Positions 62,614 through 64,000 of a DNA stretch of 64,000 nt are shown here, one piece after another. The number at the start of each line of letters is the position of its first letter. Within the stretch, counting starts at the first letter, position 1. The stretch lies in the NCBI GenBank assembly GCA_964019165.1, contig OZ025268.1:11046359-11110358 (forward strand), written 5' to 3'. Under the pieces are notes generated by a model. That model saw nothing but the letters and a program-made list of their open reading frames with translations. It made no database searches and was not told the DNA's origin. The stretch is from Mastigias papua. Lineage: Eukaryota > Cnidaria > Scyphozoa > Rhizostomeae > Mastigiidae. A program made the position numbers and the translations under genes.

Positions 62614-63540
62614 AGCCTGGCTCACACTTGTGAAATAAGAGGCGAGGCAGGGGAAGTAAGCATGCACAGACAGAACCTTTTTCACGTGAAGCAAGAAGTG
62701 AAGCAAGCCGTTCACACTAGCGCAAGCAAATTAACGTTAGCTTCAAATGAACTGCATGCAAACAACAAAGAAAAGGGAAAGGTGGACGAAGAGGAACTTT
62801 TATTCGCGTTTCTAATAAAACGTAGATGGAAGGTTGAAAGTTGAACATGTAAAAATTGATCGTGTATAACTTCGGAAGTCCTTCTTTAATATACTACCTT
62901 GCAGTCAGATTTTAGATCTTTTTCTTAATATTATTGCACATTGTTCTTTCTGTAAATAGTTGGCTTAAATTAGCTATATATAAATAAATATATATGCTCA
63001 AGCTATTGTAAATAATAACTTCAAAGACTGTAATAATTAATTAAATAGATAGAAATGCTGGCAAAAGCACCTTCAAGCCATAAATGATCGGAAACTGTAG
63101 GTGAGAGAAATTCTCAGGCATTGAGAATGAAAGGGCATTGTCCATACTTCGATACATTTCTCAAATAGTGCTTCCTAGGTAGCATCCTCGCAAGCCAATA
63201 ATTTCTGTTCTTGTCTAAAGTTTGTTGGGTTTATGATAAAGGACAGAGTATAACCTATGTAAGTCTTGCTTCTGCCATTCTTCTTTTGTTGCACTAAAAT
63301 TGTCTTGTAAATGCTGCCTACAAAGTTCACACTACACAATTTATGATGCATAAGTGAAGCAAGGTTGAAGCAGACGTAGCGGTGAAGCAAGATTATCAAC
63401 ATTTGTTGAAATTCTCGCTTCAACAAACGCTTCATACTTCATGCTTGCTTCACTTGCATCATGCTTGTCCGCACTCCGATTGCTTTTGCTTCACTACCTG
63501 CTTCTGCTTCTGTATCTGCTTCACAATTGTGAACCAGGCT
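62614..63540. mobile_element. PIF/Harbinger-type non-autonomous element
   Basis: The terminal inverted repeats are AGCCTGGCTCACACTTGTGA on the left and AGCCTGGTTCACAATTGTGA (inverse of the right), flanked on both sides by TAA (62611-62613 and 63541-63543), a 3-bp TWA duplication typical of PIF/Harbinger. Near the left end a 60-codon frame at 62662-62844 holds DEEELLFAFLIKRRWKVES, resembling the acidic-then-basic N-terminus common in Harbinger transposases; the nuclease core is absent. The right third is rich in GCTTCA/TGAAGC words. Confidence 0.78.
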
Positions 63541-63543
63541 TAA

Positions 63544-64000
63544 GAATTTATAAACATAGAAGCAATGGAGGCTTCATGGAACATAAATTATGCAAACCCA
63601 GTAGAGCAATATAATATTTAATGAAACCAGGGGTGATTGCATGGTAACATAACATAGCATTGCACCATGCACTTTGAATAGAAAAGCACGTTACGGGCGA
63701 ACAACAGGATGAATTAGTACGTAACAACAGAGACAGCAAAAACTTTTTTGCAAAAAAAAGGGGAAGTTCATTATAAAATAAATGTTTAGAGGGTACACTA
63801 GAGGGAGTAGCCTGTCAATGAAACAATGTACGATACTTGATGCTAGGCATAAGCAAGCCCAAAAATAGTCTATATCCTAGTTTCAATGATGAGACTTCTG
63901 AGGCAAGAAGTGTGCAATATAACATGCGAAATTCGAATACTTTTGATATTCCATAAGCTAGGACAACTTATGGTATAGCAGCCATGAGATATTTGTGTCA
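63544..64000. other. Right end of window, nothing recognised
   Basis: AT-rich sequence with no gene, repeat or element that I can support. Confidence 0.35.

Overview
The window looks like nuclear DNA of an invertebrate metazoan, most likely a cnidarian. It has GT-AG introns, long AT-rich introns and spacers, many microsatellites, decayed LINEs and many small inverted-repeat DNA elements. The cnidarian guess is inference: it rests on the polyarginine-headed thrombospondin type 1 repeat (TSR) proteins and on a retroelement tail type I associate with cnidarian genomes. No tRNA, rRNA, bacterial or CRISPR feature was seen.

Layout, left to right. (1) 1-12335, plus strand: the 3' two-thirds of a PLP-dependent glutamate / cysteine-sulfinate decarboxylase gene. 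Twelve exons join in frame to a stop codon, but the exon expected to carry the family's NVCFWYIP-like strand was not found. (2) 15724-17151, plus: one long coding exon for a SAPCD2-like protein (EF-hand-like N-terminus, coiled coil, suppressor-APC C-terminus), with a poly-A signal at 17315. (3) 19168-58872, plus: a dispersed tandem family of secreted TSR proteins with a signal peptide, a run of 6-8 arginines and then one or two TSRs. Member A (exon at 19168, decayed second exon at 23411) and member B (exon at 36570, best second-exon candidate at 50594) are split by an intron at the same codon. Members C (53180) and D (58445) have both TSRs in one exon. B, C and D all end at a phase-2 splice donor, so their 3' ends are unresolved.

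The rest is mostly repeats. There are seven non-LTR retrotransposon remnants: five on the minus strand, two on the plus strand, one of the latter with a PD-(D/E)XK-like tail. There is also a hAT transposase fragment and many MITE-like elements. At 60.2-61.4 kb a LINE is split by a palindromic element that is itself split by a 153-bp hAT-type MITE with an 8-bp target duplication. A PIF/Harbinger-type element lies at 62.6-63.5 kb.

The two conserved enzyme/adaptor genes show no functional link to each other or to the TSR family. The TSR array is the most distinctive local gene system: same strand, shared architecture, diverged sequence, and both intron-containing and intronless members.
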